Source: Pseudomonas guariconensis (GTDB lineage: Bacteria > Pseudomonadota > Gammaproteobacteria > Pseudomonadales > Pseudomonadaceae). From it: 64,000 nt of DNA. Positions within the stretch are counted from its first letter, which is position 1. Every line of letters starts with the position of its first letter. The notes beneath the pieces are model-generated. The model saw nothing but the letters and a program-made list of their open reading frames with translations, searched no databases and was not told the DNA's origin. Location: positions 21,665 through 85,664 of the forward strand of contig NZ_JAMYBK010000021.1 in NCBI RefSeq assembly GCF_024127895.1, given 5' to 3'. Made by a program: the position numbers and the translations under genes. Below, one piece after another: positions 25,810 through 33,832 of the stretch.

Positions 25810-26587
25810 TGTCGATGCTGGCGATTCCTTGCTGACCGTCAACCGCGGGCTGCAGGTTCTGCGTGCTTTCCGTAACGAGCGTACGCCTTTGAGCAATGCG
25901 GAGATTGTGGCGCGTACCGGACTTCCCAAATCGACCGTGTCTCGCTTGACAAGCACCTTGCTGGCCTCGGGTTTTCTGCGGCATGCGCCAGGGGGACGGC
26001 AGTTTGAGTTGGGATTGGGGTCCCTGGGGATTGGCCATGCATTTCTCGAGACGAGCCCGTTAGTGCGGCTGGCCCTGCCTTTCATGCAGGACTTGGCTGA
26101 TGAGCTGAACGTGTCTGTGGCCCTGGCGATCAGGAACGGCTTCGAGATGCTCTACGTCGCGTACTGCTCCAGCCGGAATATCACCACTTTGCGTCTTGGT
26201 GTTGGTGCGATGTTGCCGATGGTGTCCACGGCCATCGGTAGGGCCTACATGTGGGGCCTTTCGGATGAGGACCGGGAGGTGCTGTTTGGAGAGTTGGAAG
26301 AGCACTTCGGAGGGGCCTTCGAAGCGCTGCAGAAGAAAATCTCGGAGAGCTTCTCTGAACTGGACGCGATGGGCACCTGCCTGGTGAAGAGCGGATATCA
26401 ACGCGACACCTACGGAATAGCCGTGCCGATCCGGGTGGGCGTCCAGAGAACCGTGGTGGGCCTGAACTGCGGAGCTGCGGTTGTCGGCGCTGACTTTGCC
26501 CAGGTTCGTTCAGTCATTGGTGGGCGGCTCATGCGGGCTGCGCCGGAGCTGGAGCGACTGCTTCAGGATCTGGATCACCCCATCTAG
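25799..26587 (+). CDS. IclR-family transcriptional regulator, copy 2
   Basis: A 262-residue regulator with the same layout: HTH (SNAEIVARTGLPKSTVSRLTSTLLASGFL) near residues 36-64, then the effector domain with LRLGVGAMLPMVSTAIGRAYM. It overlaps copy 1 by 11 bases, so the two are translationally coupled. The two differ clearly in sequence, so they are not a fresh tandem duplication. Hetero-oligomers or two effectors for one pathway are possible. Confidence 0.85.
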   Translation: MSVDVDAGDSLLTVNRGLQVLRAFRNERTPLSNAEIVARTGLPKSTVSRLTSTLLASGFLRHAPGGRQFELGLGSLGIGHAFLETSPLVRLALPFMQDLADELNVSVALAIRNGFEMLYVAYCSSRNITTLRLGVGAMLPMVSTAIGRAYMWGLSDEDREVLFGELEEHFGGAFEALQKKISESFSELDAMGTCLVKSGYQRDTYGIAVPIRVGVQRTVVGLNCGAAVVGADFAQVRSVIGGRLMRAAPELERLLQDLDHPI

Positions 26588-26622
26588 TTCAAAACTTAAA
26601 CCGAGCACATGAGTGAGTGGAT

Positions 26623-27804
26623 ATGGAGAAAGTTCTCGAAGGTATACGGGTGATCGATTTCGGGCGTTACATCGCGGGACCTTTCTGCGGGGCGTTGCTG
26701 GCGGATCTTGGTGCGGATGTGATCCGGGTAGATCGCGTTGGAGGTAGTGAGGATCGCTTCGTCATGCCGGTAACAGAACACGGCGATGGTGCGGTATTTC
26801 TCCAGTCCAACCGCAACAAGCGTTCAATCACCCTTGATCTGGGGAGTGATGAAGGCAGGCAGATTGTCCGCTGCCTGGTGGAATCGGCAGATATCGTGAT
26901 TGCCAACATGCCGACGGCAACATTGGTCAATCTGGGGTTGGACTACGAGTCGCTGAAGAAGATCAAGCCGGACATCATTCTGGTGGCGCCGTCGGCCTTT
27001 GGTGACAGCGAACTACTGCGCGACAGGATCGGTTTCGATGGAGTTGGCCAGGCCATGAGCGGCGGTGTCTATCTCTCCGGTTATCCGGAGCAACCGATCA
27101 AGTCAATGGTTCCTGTTGTGGATTTCTCGACAGCCCTGGCCTGTGCGCTGGGTGCTGTTGCGGCACTTTACGAACGTAGTCGGAGCGGGCAGGGGCAGAA
27201 GGTTGAGGCTTCTCTCTTGCAAACAGCACTCAACTTTTCCAGTGGCTATCTGATTGAGGATCGAATGCTCAATCTGGGTCGTAAGGCCAGCGGCAATCGC
27301 AGCCAGAGTTATGGGCCATCGGACATTTTCCGGACAAAGGATGGCTGGATCATTGTGCAGGTAATTGGCCCATCCATGTTCAAACGCTGGGCGAACCTGG
27401 TCGGTCATCCCGAGCTCCTGGATGACTCGCGTTTTGCCGACGATGAGCTGCGTGGAAAGAATGGGGAAATCTTGTCTGAGCTGATGGGCAAGTGGTGTGC
27501 CGAGCGTAGTCGAGACCAGGCTCTGGAAGAGCTGTCTGCCGCCAAAATTCCTTCAGGACCGGTTTACTCACCAACCGAAGTGAATGCTGATCAGGCAATT
27601 GCAGAAAGTGGAGCGTTCGTCTGGCTGGAAAGTGGCCCTCTGGTCGACGTGCCTTATGTTGCGGCTCCATTCAAACTTTCCCGAACACCTCTGGAAATAA
27701 GGCGGCATGCACCATATACCGGGGAACATACAGAAGAGGTTTTGTTTGAGGTTGGCTTCAATGCTGAGCAAATAAAGGAGTTTCGTCAGAATAATATAAT
27801 CTGA
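26623..27804 (+). CDS. CaiB/BaiF-family CoA-transferase (type III), second copy
   Basis: A 393-residue family III CoA-transferase: LEGIRVIDFGRYIAGPFCGALLADLGADVIRV at the start (core RYIAGPFCG), NRNKRSITLD, and the catalytic aspartate in PVVDFSTALACALGA near residue 170. ATG 26623 is preferred over GTG 26617 because it begins the conserved domain directly. It follows the IclR pair by 35 bases. It differs from the copy at 14213, so the cluster can probably activate two acids or perform two transfer steps. Confidence 0.83.
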   Translation: MEKVLEGIRVIDFGRYIAGPFCGALLADLGADVIRVDRVGGSEDRFVMPVTEHGDGAVFLQSNRNKRSITLDLGSDEGRQIVRCLVESADIVIANMPTATLVNLGLDYESLKKIKPDIILVAPSAFGDSELLRDRIGFDGVGQAMSGGVYLSGYPEQPIKSMVPVVDFSTALACALGAVAALYERSRSGQGQKVEASLLQTALNFSSGYLIEDRMLNLGRKASGNRSQSYGPSDIFRTKDGWIIVQVIGPSMFKRWANLVGHPELLDDSRFADDELRGKNGEILSELMGKWCAERSRDQALEELSAAKIPSGPVYSPTEVNADQAIAESGAFVWLESGPLVDVPYVAAPFKLSRTPLEIRRHAPYTGEHTEEVLFEVGFNAEQIKEFRQNNII

Positions 27805-27922
27805 TTCAGTGCCCTGATTCCCTAAGCGCCGTTTAATAGCATTGTCCTCATTCTTGTTCTTGCTGATGAGAGTTCATCGGCGGGGGCAGTTAGTCCAAAA
27901 ATAATAAAGAGAGGTTGGCGGT

Positions 27923-29236
27923 ATGTGTAAAAACAAGTTTGTCGGCAGGGTTCTGGTTTCCGTTGCTGGGGCTGTGGCTGCAGTTAATGCCAATGCTGAT
28001 TACATAAGTGACAGCAAGATGAGCCTGGCTCTTAGAAACCTCTATTACAATGGCGACTACCGAAAGGGGGATGACCTGCCTTCTAAAACGGAGGAGTGGG
28101 CTCAAGGGTTCAGGCTGGACTATCAGTCCGGCTTTACTGAGGGTGCCGTTGGCTTTGGTCTGGATGCGGTTGGTTTGCTGGGGGTAAGGCTCGACGGGGG
28201 GAAGGGCAGGCATTTGCGCAGTACGATGATCCCCGATGACGGAGATTCTTCCGCACATGAATGGAGCCGTTTGGGGCTAACCGCCAAACTGAAAGCTTCA
28301 AATACCGAACTGCGACTTGGAACTCTGTTTCCCAATGTTCCGGTACTGGTCTATAACGACGGGCGCCTGCTGCCACAGACATTTCAGGGTGGGATGATCA
28401 CCTCAAAGGAGATAGAGAATCTGACCCTGACCGCAGGCCAGCTTGAGAGTGTCACGGGGAGGGGGTCGACCGATCGCACCGGTTTTGCCGTGCGGGGCGG
28501 CCGTGAGGAAAGCAACAAATTCTACTTTGCTGGTGGCGACTACAAGGTTGGCAAGGACCTGACGCTGCAATATTACCAGGCTTCCATGGAGGACTATTAC
28601 CGTCAGCACTTTGTCGGGCTGGTCCATACATTCGACCTGGGGAATCAGCAGAGCTTGAAAACAGACTTGCGTTACTTCAGGACCAGTTCCCAGGGAGCGA
28701 ATGCTTCGGGGAAACCAGGCTACCAGGTCAGTGGTTACACGAGTGGCGGTGACGGGGAGATCGATAACAATACCTGGAGCGCTACGTTCATCTACTCCCT
28801 GCAAGGGCACAGTTTCCTGCTGGGATATCAGAAAGTATCTGATGGCAGCCCTTTTGTGCAGCCTAACCAAGGCTCTCTGGATGGAGGTGTTGGTGCTGGT
28901 GGCATGAACGTTTATCTGTACACCAATCGCTTGATCTCGGTCTTCACCGAGGCTGGCGAAACTACCCGTTATGCACAATACGCCTATGACTTCGCGGCCG
29001 CGGGGATACCCGGCCTGAATGCTTCATTGATATATCTTAATGGCAAGGATGCCAAGAATGCTGCGGGCGAAAAAGTTCGCGAGTGGGAGCGTGACTTGAG
29101 CATCAGCTATGTACTGCAGGATGGCCCGCTCAAAGGGCTGGGGATAACTTGGCTGAATGGTTCAGCGCGTGGTGGTGTAGTCAGGGATGAAGACCAGAAC
29201 CGACTGATCTTCAACTATACCTTGCCGATCTTCTGA
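27923..29236 (+). CDS. OprD-family outer-membrane porin
   Basis: A 437-residue outer-membrane beta barrel. Residues 1-26 are a signal peptide ending near NANAD. The DYISDSKMSLALRNLYYNGDYR start, EEWAQGFRLDYQSGFTEG and GFGLDAVGLLG blocks are OprD-family hallmarks, and the chain ends in phenylalanine as exported barrels do. OprD-family porins admit small acids such as aromatic or short carboxylates, so it probably feeds the second importer. AGAGAGG precedes ATG 27923. The 118-base gap upstream may hold its own promoter. A hairpin follows at 29282. Confidence 0.9.
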   Translation: MCKNKFVGRVLVSVAGAVAAVNANADYISDSKMSLALRNLYYNGDYRKGDDLPSKTEEWAQGFRLDYQSGFTEGAVGFGLDAVGLLGVRLDGGKGRHLRSTMIPDDGDSSAHEWSRLGLTAKLKASNTELRLGTLFPNVPVLVYNDGRLLPQTFQGGMITSKEIENLTLTAGQLESVTGRGSTDRTGFAVRGGREESNKFYFAGGDYKVGKDLTLQYYQASMEDYYRQHFVGLVHTFDLGNQQSLKTDLRYFRTSSQGANASGKPGYQVSGYTSGGDGEIDNNTWSATFIYSLQGHSFLLGYQKVSDGSPFVQPNQGSLDGGVGAGGMNVYLYTNRLISVFTEAGETTRYAQYAYDFAAAGIPGLNASLIYLNGKDAKNAAGEKVREWERDLSISYVLQDGPLKGLGITWLNGSARGGVVRDEDQNRLIFNYTLPIF

Positions 29237-29281
29237 CCTGCCTCGGCCGGAGCCAGAAAAAACATATGCAGTACTGAGGCG

Positions 29282-29316
29282 AATGCCGCCACTTTCAATA
29301 ATGAAGTGGCGGCATT
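29282..29316. terminator. Intrinsic terminator after the porin gene
   Basis: A 13-base stem (AATGCCGCCACTT with its exact complement) with a 9-base loop is followed by TTCTT. It lies 45 bases after the porin stop. The A-rich opposite flank allows weak action on the minus strand for the convergent IclR gene. Confidence 0.75.
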
Positions 29317-29420
29317 TCTTCATACTTGGCCAGGTGTTGCGGAGTTCGACTTAATCTGTTTCGAAAGAAGGAGCGAAGGCGAGTCTTGCCGCTCTTGGGG
29401 CCGAGGTGAGATTTATAACG

Positions 29421-30227
29421 CTATCGGTGGCGTTTCGACTCCGCCAGGTTGTAAGCGATTTCCGCGGCCGCTTCCTGAAGTGGGGCAAGCAGGTTTTCCC
29501 GGGCTGAATCAAGATCGACGGCGCTTTTGAGCATCATGATATTCATGGTCGCGTACAGCTTGCCTTCGTGCATTACCGGAACGCCGATGGCCCATACGTT
29601 TCCAGCAAACACGTTGCTGCTGTATGCATCACTCATTACCGCAAAGCCATCCTGGCGAACCTTCTCGAGCAGTTCTTCCAGTTTTGCGGGCTGATGCGCG
29701 AGCTGATTCCATTCTTCTGGCGTGGCCGCTAGTCGCTGGATGATTGCTTCACGTTCTTCCCGTTCACAGAAGGCGAGGTACGCAATACCAATGGAAGTGA
29801 CCAGCATTGGTGAGCGGAACCCAGGCTGACGATTGAAGGAGAGAGGGCCGCTGCCCCGCGAAGTCTGGACCACCACCATCGCGTCGTAATCGAAAAGAGC
29901 GATGTCTGAGGGCCAGCCAATGGCATTTCTGAAACGTGCCAGGGTTGGCTCGGCGATGTTCGCAACCCAACGTGACTTGTCATAGCCCTGGCTCAGCAAC
30001 AGCGTCCGCGCGGTGACGGAGTAAACGGCGCGTTCAGGGTCCTTGGATACATAACCTTCGTGGTGCAAGGTTTCCAGCATGCGAACGATTGTTGCCTTGT
30101 CCAGGCCGGTCTGCCTGTGGATGGAGGCGACAGTAGCTTGTTTTTCCTCGTTGACCACTCGCAGCACCTTGAGTGCGCGTGCGACCGCTTCGACTGGCTT
30201 GAATGAGGGCTTGGAAATGCTGTTCAC
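29421..30227 (-). CDS. IclR-family transcriptional regulator, copy 3
   Basis: A 268-residue regulator. The HTH (ASIHRQTGLDKATIVRMLETLHHEGYV) is near residues 35-61. The effector domain contains WPSDIALFDYDAMVVVQTSRG and SDAYSSNVFAGNVWAIGVPV. Its closest style is the MhpR-type aromatic-acid regulators. It is divergent from the acyl-CoA dehydrogenase operon and shares a 370-base control region holding a TTCGA dyad and operator copy 3. It is therefore the leading candidate to control that operon. Confidence 0.85.
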   Translation of the reverse strand: MNSISKPSFKPVEAVARALKVLRVVNEEKQATVASIHRQTGLDKATIVRMLETLHHEGYVSKDPERAVYSVTARTLLLSQGYDKSRWVANIAEPTLARFRNAIGWPSDIALFDYDAMVVVQTSRGSGPLSFNRQPGFRSPMLVTSIGIAYLAFCEREEREAIIQRLAATPEEWNQLAHQPAKLEELLEKVRQDGFAVMSDAYSSNVFAGNVWAIGVPVMHEGKLYATMNIMMLKSAVDLDSARENLLAPLQEAAAEIAYNLAESKRHR

Positions 30228-30383
30228 GTTAAGTCCTGAGTCGGGGGTACGTTTCGGTTTATACCGCCCTGCGTGCTGAGTCCTGAAGCACGGATCTTAG
30301 CATTGAATGCTCCGCGCCCCATCCAGGCGGGGCGATAAAGCTGTCGGCCAGAGCGTTGGGGGCCAACGGCTCACTTCCCAACT

Positions 30384-30397
30384 TTCGAGATTTCGAA
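30384..30397. promoter_or_regulatory. 14-base palindrome TTCGA-N4-TCGAA in the IclR/ACAD divergent region
   Basis: TTCGA, GATT, TCGAA forms a perfect dyad 157 bases upstream of the IclR start (minus strand) and 201 bases upstream of the dehydrogenase start. It could be an autoregulatory site. The rest of 30228-30597 shows only operator copy 3 and no gene; open frames starting at 30505 lack a ribosome site. Confidence 0.35.
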
Positions 30398-30454
30398 CTA
30401 CGGAACAGATGCCATTTCCCAGGGCGTTGCGTCGTTTTTGCCTGATTCATTGAT

Positions 30455-30480
30455 TGAAATGATATTTCAGATTGTGAAAT
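30455..30480 (+). promoter_or_regulatory. Three-half-site operator, copy 3 (before the ACAD/etfBA operon)
   Basis: TGAAAT, GAT, ATTTCA, GATTG, TGAAAT, with all half-sites exact and the same 3- and 5-base spacers as the copies at 15542 and 15654. It is 118 bases upstream of the dehydrogenase start. Its presence 15 kb from the other copies links the two halves of the cluster to one regulator. Confidence 0.7.
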
Positions 30481-30597
30481 ATCGTAAGTCATGACCCCGC
30501 GCTGATGACGGAGTTGAGTGGCGAGGGGGCCGATCGCTTTCGCCCTGCGCTGGACCTCCAGGTACTGGGCGTCATGCAGGGCAAACAGGAGAACAAG

Positions 30598-31668
30598 ATG
30601 CTTTTGTCAGAAGAGCGTTTGGAAAACATCCGCATGATTCGAGATAGCGCAGTTGCTTTCGCCCCGGCGAATGAACTGGCTCGAGTACGTGGATTGCGAT
30701 ACCAGGAGCCGGGGTTTGATACCGGGGTCTGGCGGGAAATGGCGGAAAATGGCTGGGTCGGTCTGTCCCTGCCAGAAGAGAAGGGTGGTGCCGGACTAGG
30801 CATGGCCGAATACTGCGCACTCCTGGAAGTGCTGGGTGCGGCATTGGTGCCTGAGCCTTTTGTGCCGGCCGTGTTGGCAGCTCGCTTGCTGGATGGCGAA
30901 CCGCTTGCAGCACAGCTTCGTGGTGAGAAGCTGCTGTTGCCTGCACTGCAAGAGCAGGCTGACTGCTTTGGCTTCTGGACTGAGGAGACCCGGTTCAGCG
31001 CTGGCCGGATAGATGGGCGAAAGATCAACATTCCCATGGCAGCAGGGGCGGATGGCTTCCTGGTCGCTACTGCCCAAGGCCTTGCCCTGGTAGATGCCAA
31101 GGCAACCGGTGTCGAGCTGGAAGTGCTGCGCACTCAGGACGGTGGACACTTTGGCGCGCTGACCCTGCGTGGTGCCCCCGCGGAACTGCTTCCTCTGGAT
31201 ACCAATGCCTTTACCGACGCCCTGGATGAGGCCGCTCTCGGTACTTCTGCGTACCTGCTGGGGGTTGCCGAGCAGGCGTTCGCCATAACCCTGGATTATC
31301 TGCGTACTCGCAAGCAGTTCGGCCAATTCATCGGCAGTTTTCAGGCTCTGCAGCATCGGGCAGTGGATCTGAAGCTGCAGCTGTCCCTCTGGCGTGCCAG
31401 TCTGGATGCTGCGGCGGTAGCCTGCGATTCCCTGACCCCCGAGTCACAACGGCGTGCCGCTGTATCACGAGCCAAGGCACGAGCTGCCGACGCTTCGCTA
31501 CTGGTGACTCGCCAGGCTGTCCAGCTGCATGGCGCCATCGGTTACACCGATGAGTGCGATGTCGGCCTGTATCTGCGCAAAGCCATGACCCTGGCCAACC
31601 TCTATGGGGCGTCCGCCCTGCATCGACGTCGCTACGACGCTTGTATGCCGCGCCTGACTGAAGCCTGA
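30598..31668 (+). CDS. Acyl-CoA dehydrogenase-like subunit, probable non-catalytic partner
   Basis: A 356-residue acyl-CoA-dehydrogenase fold protein. It keeps LPEEKGGAGLGMAEYC, the FAD-contact segment RTRKQFGQFIGSFQALQHR and the C-terminal QLHGAIGYTDECDVGLYLRKA. It lacks the ER motif or C-terminal glutamate that serve as catalytic base. ATG 30598 is chosen because CAGGAGA precedes it; an upstream reading from 30505 has no ribosome site. It is followed after 22 bases by a dehydrogenase that has the ER motif. Such pairs form alpha2-beta2 enzymes in steroid side-chain degradation, so a heteromeric enzyme is likely here. Confidence 0.8.
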   Translation: MLLSEERLENIRMIRDSAVAFAPANELARVRGLRYQEPGFDTGVWREMAENGWVGLSLPEEKGGAGLGMAEYCALLEVLGAALVPEPFVPAVLAARLLDGEPLAAQLRGEKLLLPALQEQADCFGFWTEETRFSAGRIDGRKINIPMAAGADGFLVATAQGLALVDAKATGVELEVLRTQDGGHFGALTLRGAPAELLPLDTNAFTDALDEAALGTSAYLLGVAEQAFAITLDYLRTRKQFGQFIGSFQALQHRAVDLKLQLSLWRASLDAAAVACDSLTPESQRRAAVSRAKARAADASLLVTRQAVQLHGAIGYTDECDVGLYLRKAMTLANLYGASALHRRRYDACMPRLTEA

Positions 31669-31690
31669 TCACCCGCTGGAGCACACAAGA

Positions 31691-32854
31691 ATGAGCGACA
31701 AATTTCAGTTGCCCGATTTCAATGCGCTGAGCGACGACGAGTTTCGCCAGCTGGTTCGAGAGTTTCTTCGCGGGAACTTCCCGGATGAACTCCGAGATGT
31801 GCCCAAGCGCCTGCATTGGGCCGAGGTCAAAGATTGGTACATGACCCTTTCGCAGCACGGATGGCTCTGCCCAGGCTGGCCTCGTGAGTTCGGGGGCATG
31901 GGGCTTTCCGCTTCCAAGCAGCTCATTTACACCGAGGAGTTCGAAAACTACGGCGTCGCGCGTACCCCCGACCACGGCATCATGCTGCTGGGCCCCTTGC
32001 TTATCCGCTACGGAAGCCCTGAGCAGCAGCAATATTTTCTCCCCCGGATCCTTTCCGGAGAACACATCTGGTGCCAGGGCTACAGTGAGCCCAATGCCGG
32101 TTCCGACCTGGCAAGTCTGCGCACCGAGGCCGTGCTCGATGGTGACGAGTGGGTAGTCAACGGCCAGAAGATCTGGACAACCCTGGCCACCGACGCCAAC
32201 TGGATATTCCTGCTGGTGCGTACTGACAAGACGGCCAAGAAGCAGGAGGGCATCAGTTTCCTGCTGGTGCCGATGAACAGCCCCGGAGTGACGGTACGGC
32301 CAATCCTCAACCTCGACCTGCATGACGAGCTGTGCGAGGTGTTCTTCGACAACGTGCGTGTGCCCAAGAGCAATCTGGTAGGCGAGATCAATGCCGGCTG
32401 GACAATGGCCAAGGCGCTGCTGGGGTTTGAGCGCATCTTTCTCGGCTCCCCCAAACAGTCGGCCAATGCCCTGGCGCGCCTGGAGCTGCTGGGGGACTTC
32501 CTTGGGCTGTCTGAAGACCCTGGCTTCCGTGACCGCCTGACACGCCTGCGCCTGGATCTGGACGACCACAAGTTGCTGTTCGAGACCTTCGCCGAGCGTC
32601 TGCGTCGCGGGGAGAGTCTCGGGGCTGATGTGTCTCTCCTCAAGGTGCATCAGACCGAGCTGTTTCAGCGCATCACCGAATACATGCTGGAAATTTCCGG
32701 CGAGTACGCAGCGCTGCTCGAACCTATCGAGGGCAACGGCAACCTCAACCCCACCGGTCTATTCCTCCAGGCGCGCCCCGCGACCATCTACGGCGGCAGT
32801 TCGGAGATCCAGCGCAACATCCTGGCCAAGATGGTGCTTGGCCTGCCCGGCTAA
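31691..32854 (+). CDS. Acyl-CoA dehydrogenase, probable catalytic subunit of a heteromeric enzyme
   Basis: A 387-residue acyl-CoA dehydrogenase. WPREFGGMGLS, the FAD-binding YSEPNAGSDLASLRT near residues 135-150, NGQKIWTT, and FFDNVRVPKSNLVGE are all present. The candidate catalytic glutamate is in LLGFERIFLG near residue 240, the position used by isovaleryl-CoA dehydrogenase. The C-terminus ends with YGGSSEIQRNILAKMVLGLPG. It should pair with the upstream subunit and hand electrons to EtfAB encoded at the end of the same transcript. Confidence 0.87.
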   Translation: MSDKFQLPDFNALSDDEFRQLVREFLRGNFPDELRDVPKRLHWAEVKDWYMTLSQHGWLCPGWPREFGGMGLSASKQLIYTEEFENYGVARTPDHGIMLLGPLLIRYGSPEQQQYFLPRILSGEHIWCQGYSEPNAGSDLASLRTEAVLDGDEWVVNGQKIWTTLATDANWIFLLVRTDKTAKKQEGISFLLVPMNSPGVTVRPILNLDLHDELCEVFFDNVRVPKSNLVGEINAGWTMAKALLGFERIFLGSPKQSANALARLELLGDFLGLSEDPGFRDRLTRLRLDLDDHKLLFETFAERLRRGESLGADVSLLKVHQTELFQRITEYMLEISGEYAALLEPIEGNGNLNPTGLFLQARPATIYGGSSEIQRNILAKMVLGLPG

Positions 32855-32885
32855 GCACTTGACCTGACATAGAGAGGCATACGAG

Positions 32886-33791
32886 ATGCTCGATAACAAA
32901 GTAGTGGTGGTCACTGGTGCCGGTGGCGGTATTGGTCGTGCAATGGCTGTGGAACTCGCGCGAGCCGGCGCTTCGGTCGTAATCAATGACGTGGGTGTCT
33001 CGCTGGGTGGAGAGGGCGGTTCAGCCACGCCTGCCCAGGAAACACTCAAGTTGATCGAAGCCATTGGTGGCCGGGCGGTGATCAATACCGACAGTGTTGC
33101 GGACTGGAACGGGGCGCAGCAGATCATCGCGTGCGCGATGGACCATTTCGGCCGCCTTGATGGTGTGGTTAACAACGCTGGGATCATTCGCGACGTGATC
33201 TTCCACAAGATGAGCGTGGAAGACTGGCTGTCGGTGATCCAGGTCCATCTCAACGGCAGTTTCTTTGTCAGTCGTGCAGCTGCCGAACGCTTCCGTGCAC
33301 AGAATTGTGGTGCATTTGTGCATATGGTCAGCACCTCGGCCCTGATCGGGAACGTCGGCCAGGCCAACTATTCCGCTGCCAAGCTGGGCATGGTCGCTCT
33401 CTCCAAATCCATTGCCCTGGACATGCGGCGTTTCAACGTGCGCTCCAATTGCATCGCACCTTTCGCCTGGAGCCGCATGACCAATGCCATTCCCGACAGC
33501 ACTCCGGAAGAGAAGGCGCGTATCGAGCGGCTCAAGCAGATGACCCCGGAAAAGAACGCCCCGCTGGCGGTGTATCTGCTCTCTGATGCGGCCAGGGACG
33601 TCACCGGCCAGATCTTCACTGTGCGCCGCAATGAAATCTTCCTGATGAGTCAGAACCGCCCGTTGCGTTCGGTGCAGCAGAGCGAAGGCTGGAGCGCCCA
33701 GAGCATTGCCGAGCACGGCATGCCAGCGCTGGCCAGTTCCTTTACGCCGCTGCAGGTCAGCGCCGACGTGTTCTGTTGGGATCCGGTTTGA
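32886..33791 (+). CDS. MFE-2-like short-chain 3-hydroxyacyl-CoA dehydrogenase
   Basis: A 301-residue SDR similar to the dehydrogenase part of peroxisomal multifunctional enzyme 2. TGAGGGIG is near residues 11-18, the family-specific NDVGVSLGGEGGSATPAQ loop follows, NNAGIIRD near 97, and the catalytic serine with YSAAK near 165 are intact. The C-terminus extends beyond the usual 250 residues. It would oxidise the (3R)-hydroxyacyl-CoA made by a MaoC-type hydratase such as the one at 15732. It lies 31 bases after the dehydrogenase pair. Confidence 0.85.
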   Translation: MLDNKVVVVTGAGGGIGRAMAVELARAGASVVINDVGVSLGGEGGSATPAQETLKLIEAIGGRAVINTDSVADWNGAQQIIACAMDHFGRLDGVVNNAGIIRDVIFHKMSVEDWLSVIQVHLNGSFFVSRAAAERFRAQNCGAFVHMVSTSALIGNVGQANYSAAKLGMVALSKSIALDMRRFNVRSNCIAPFAWSRMTNAIPDSTPEEKARIERLKQMTPEKNAPLAVYLLSDAARDVTGQIFTVRRNEIFLMSQNRPLRSVQQSEGWSAQSIAEHGMPALASSFTPLQVSADVFCWDPV

Positions 33792-33832
33792 CCGGCCCTT
33801 CCACTGCCCGAGCGATAACGAGGTTTGAGTCG

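Noticed and set aside
30505..30597. Upstream start for the first acyl-CoA dehydrogenase subunit
   Set aside because: No ribosome site precedes it and the added residues do not resemble the family; ATG 30598 has AGGAGA before it.
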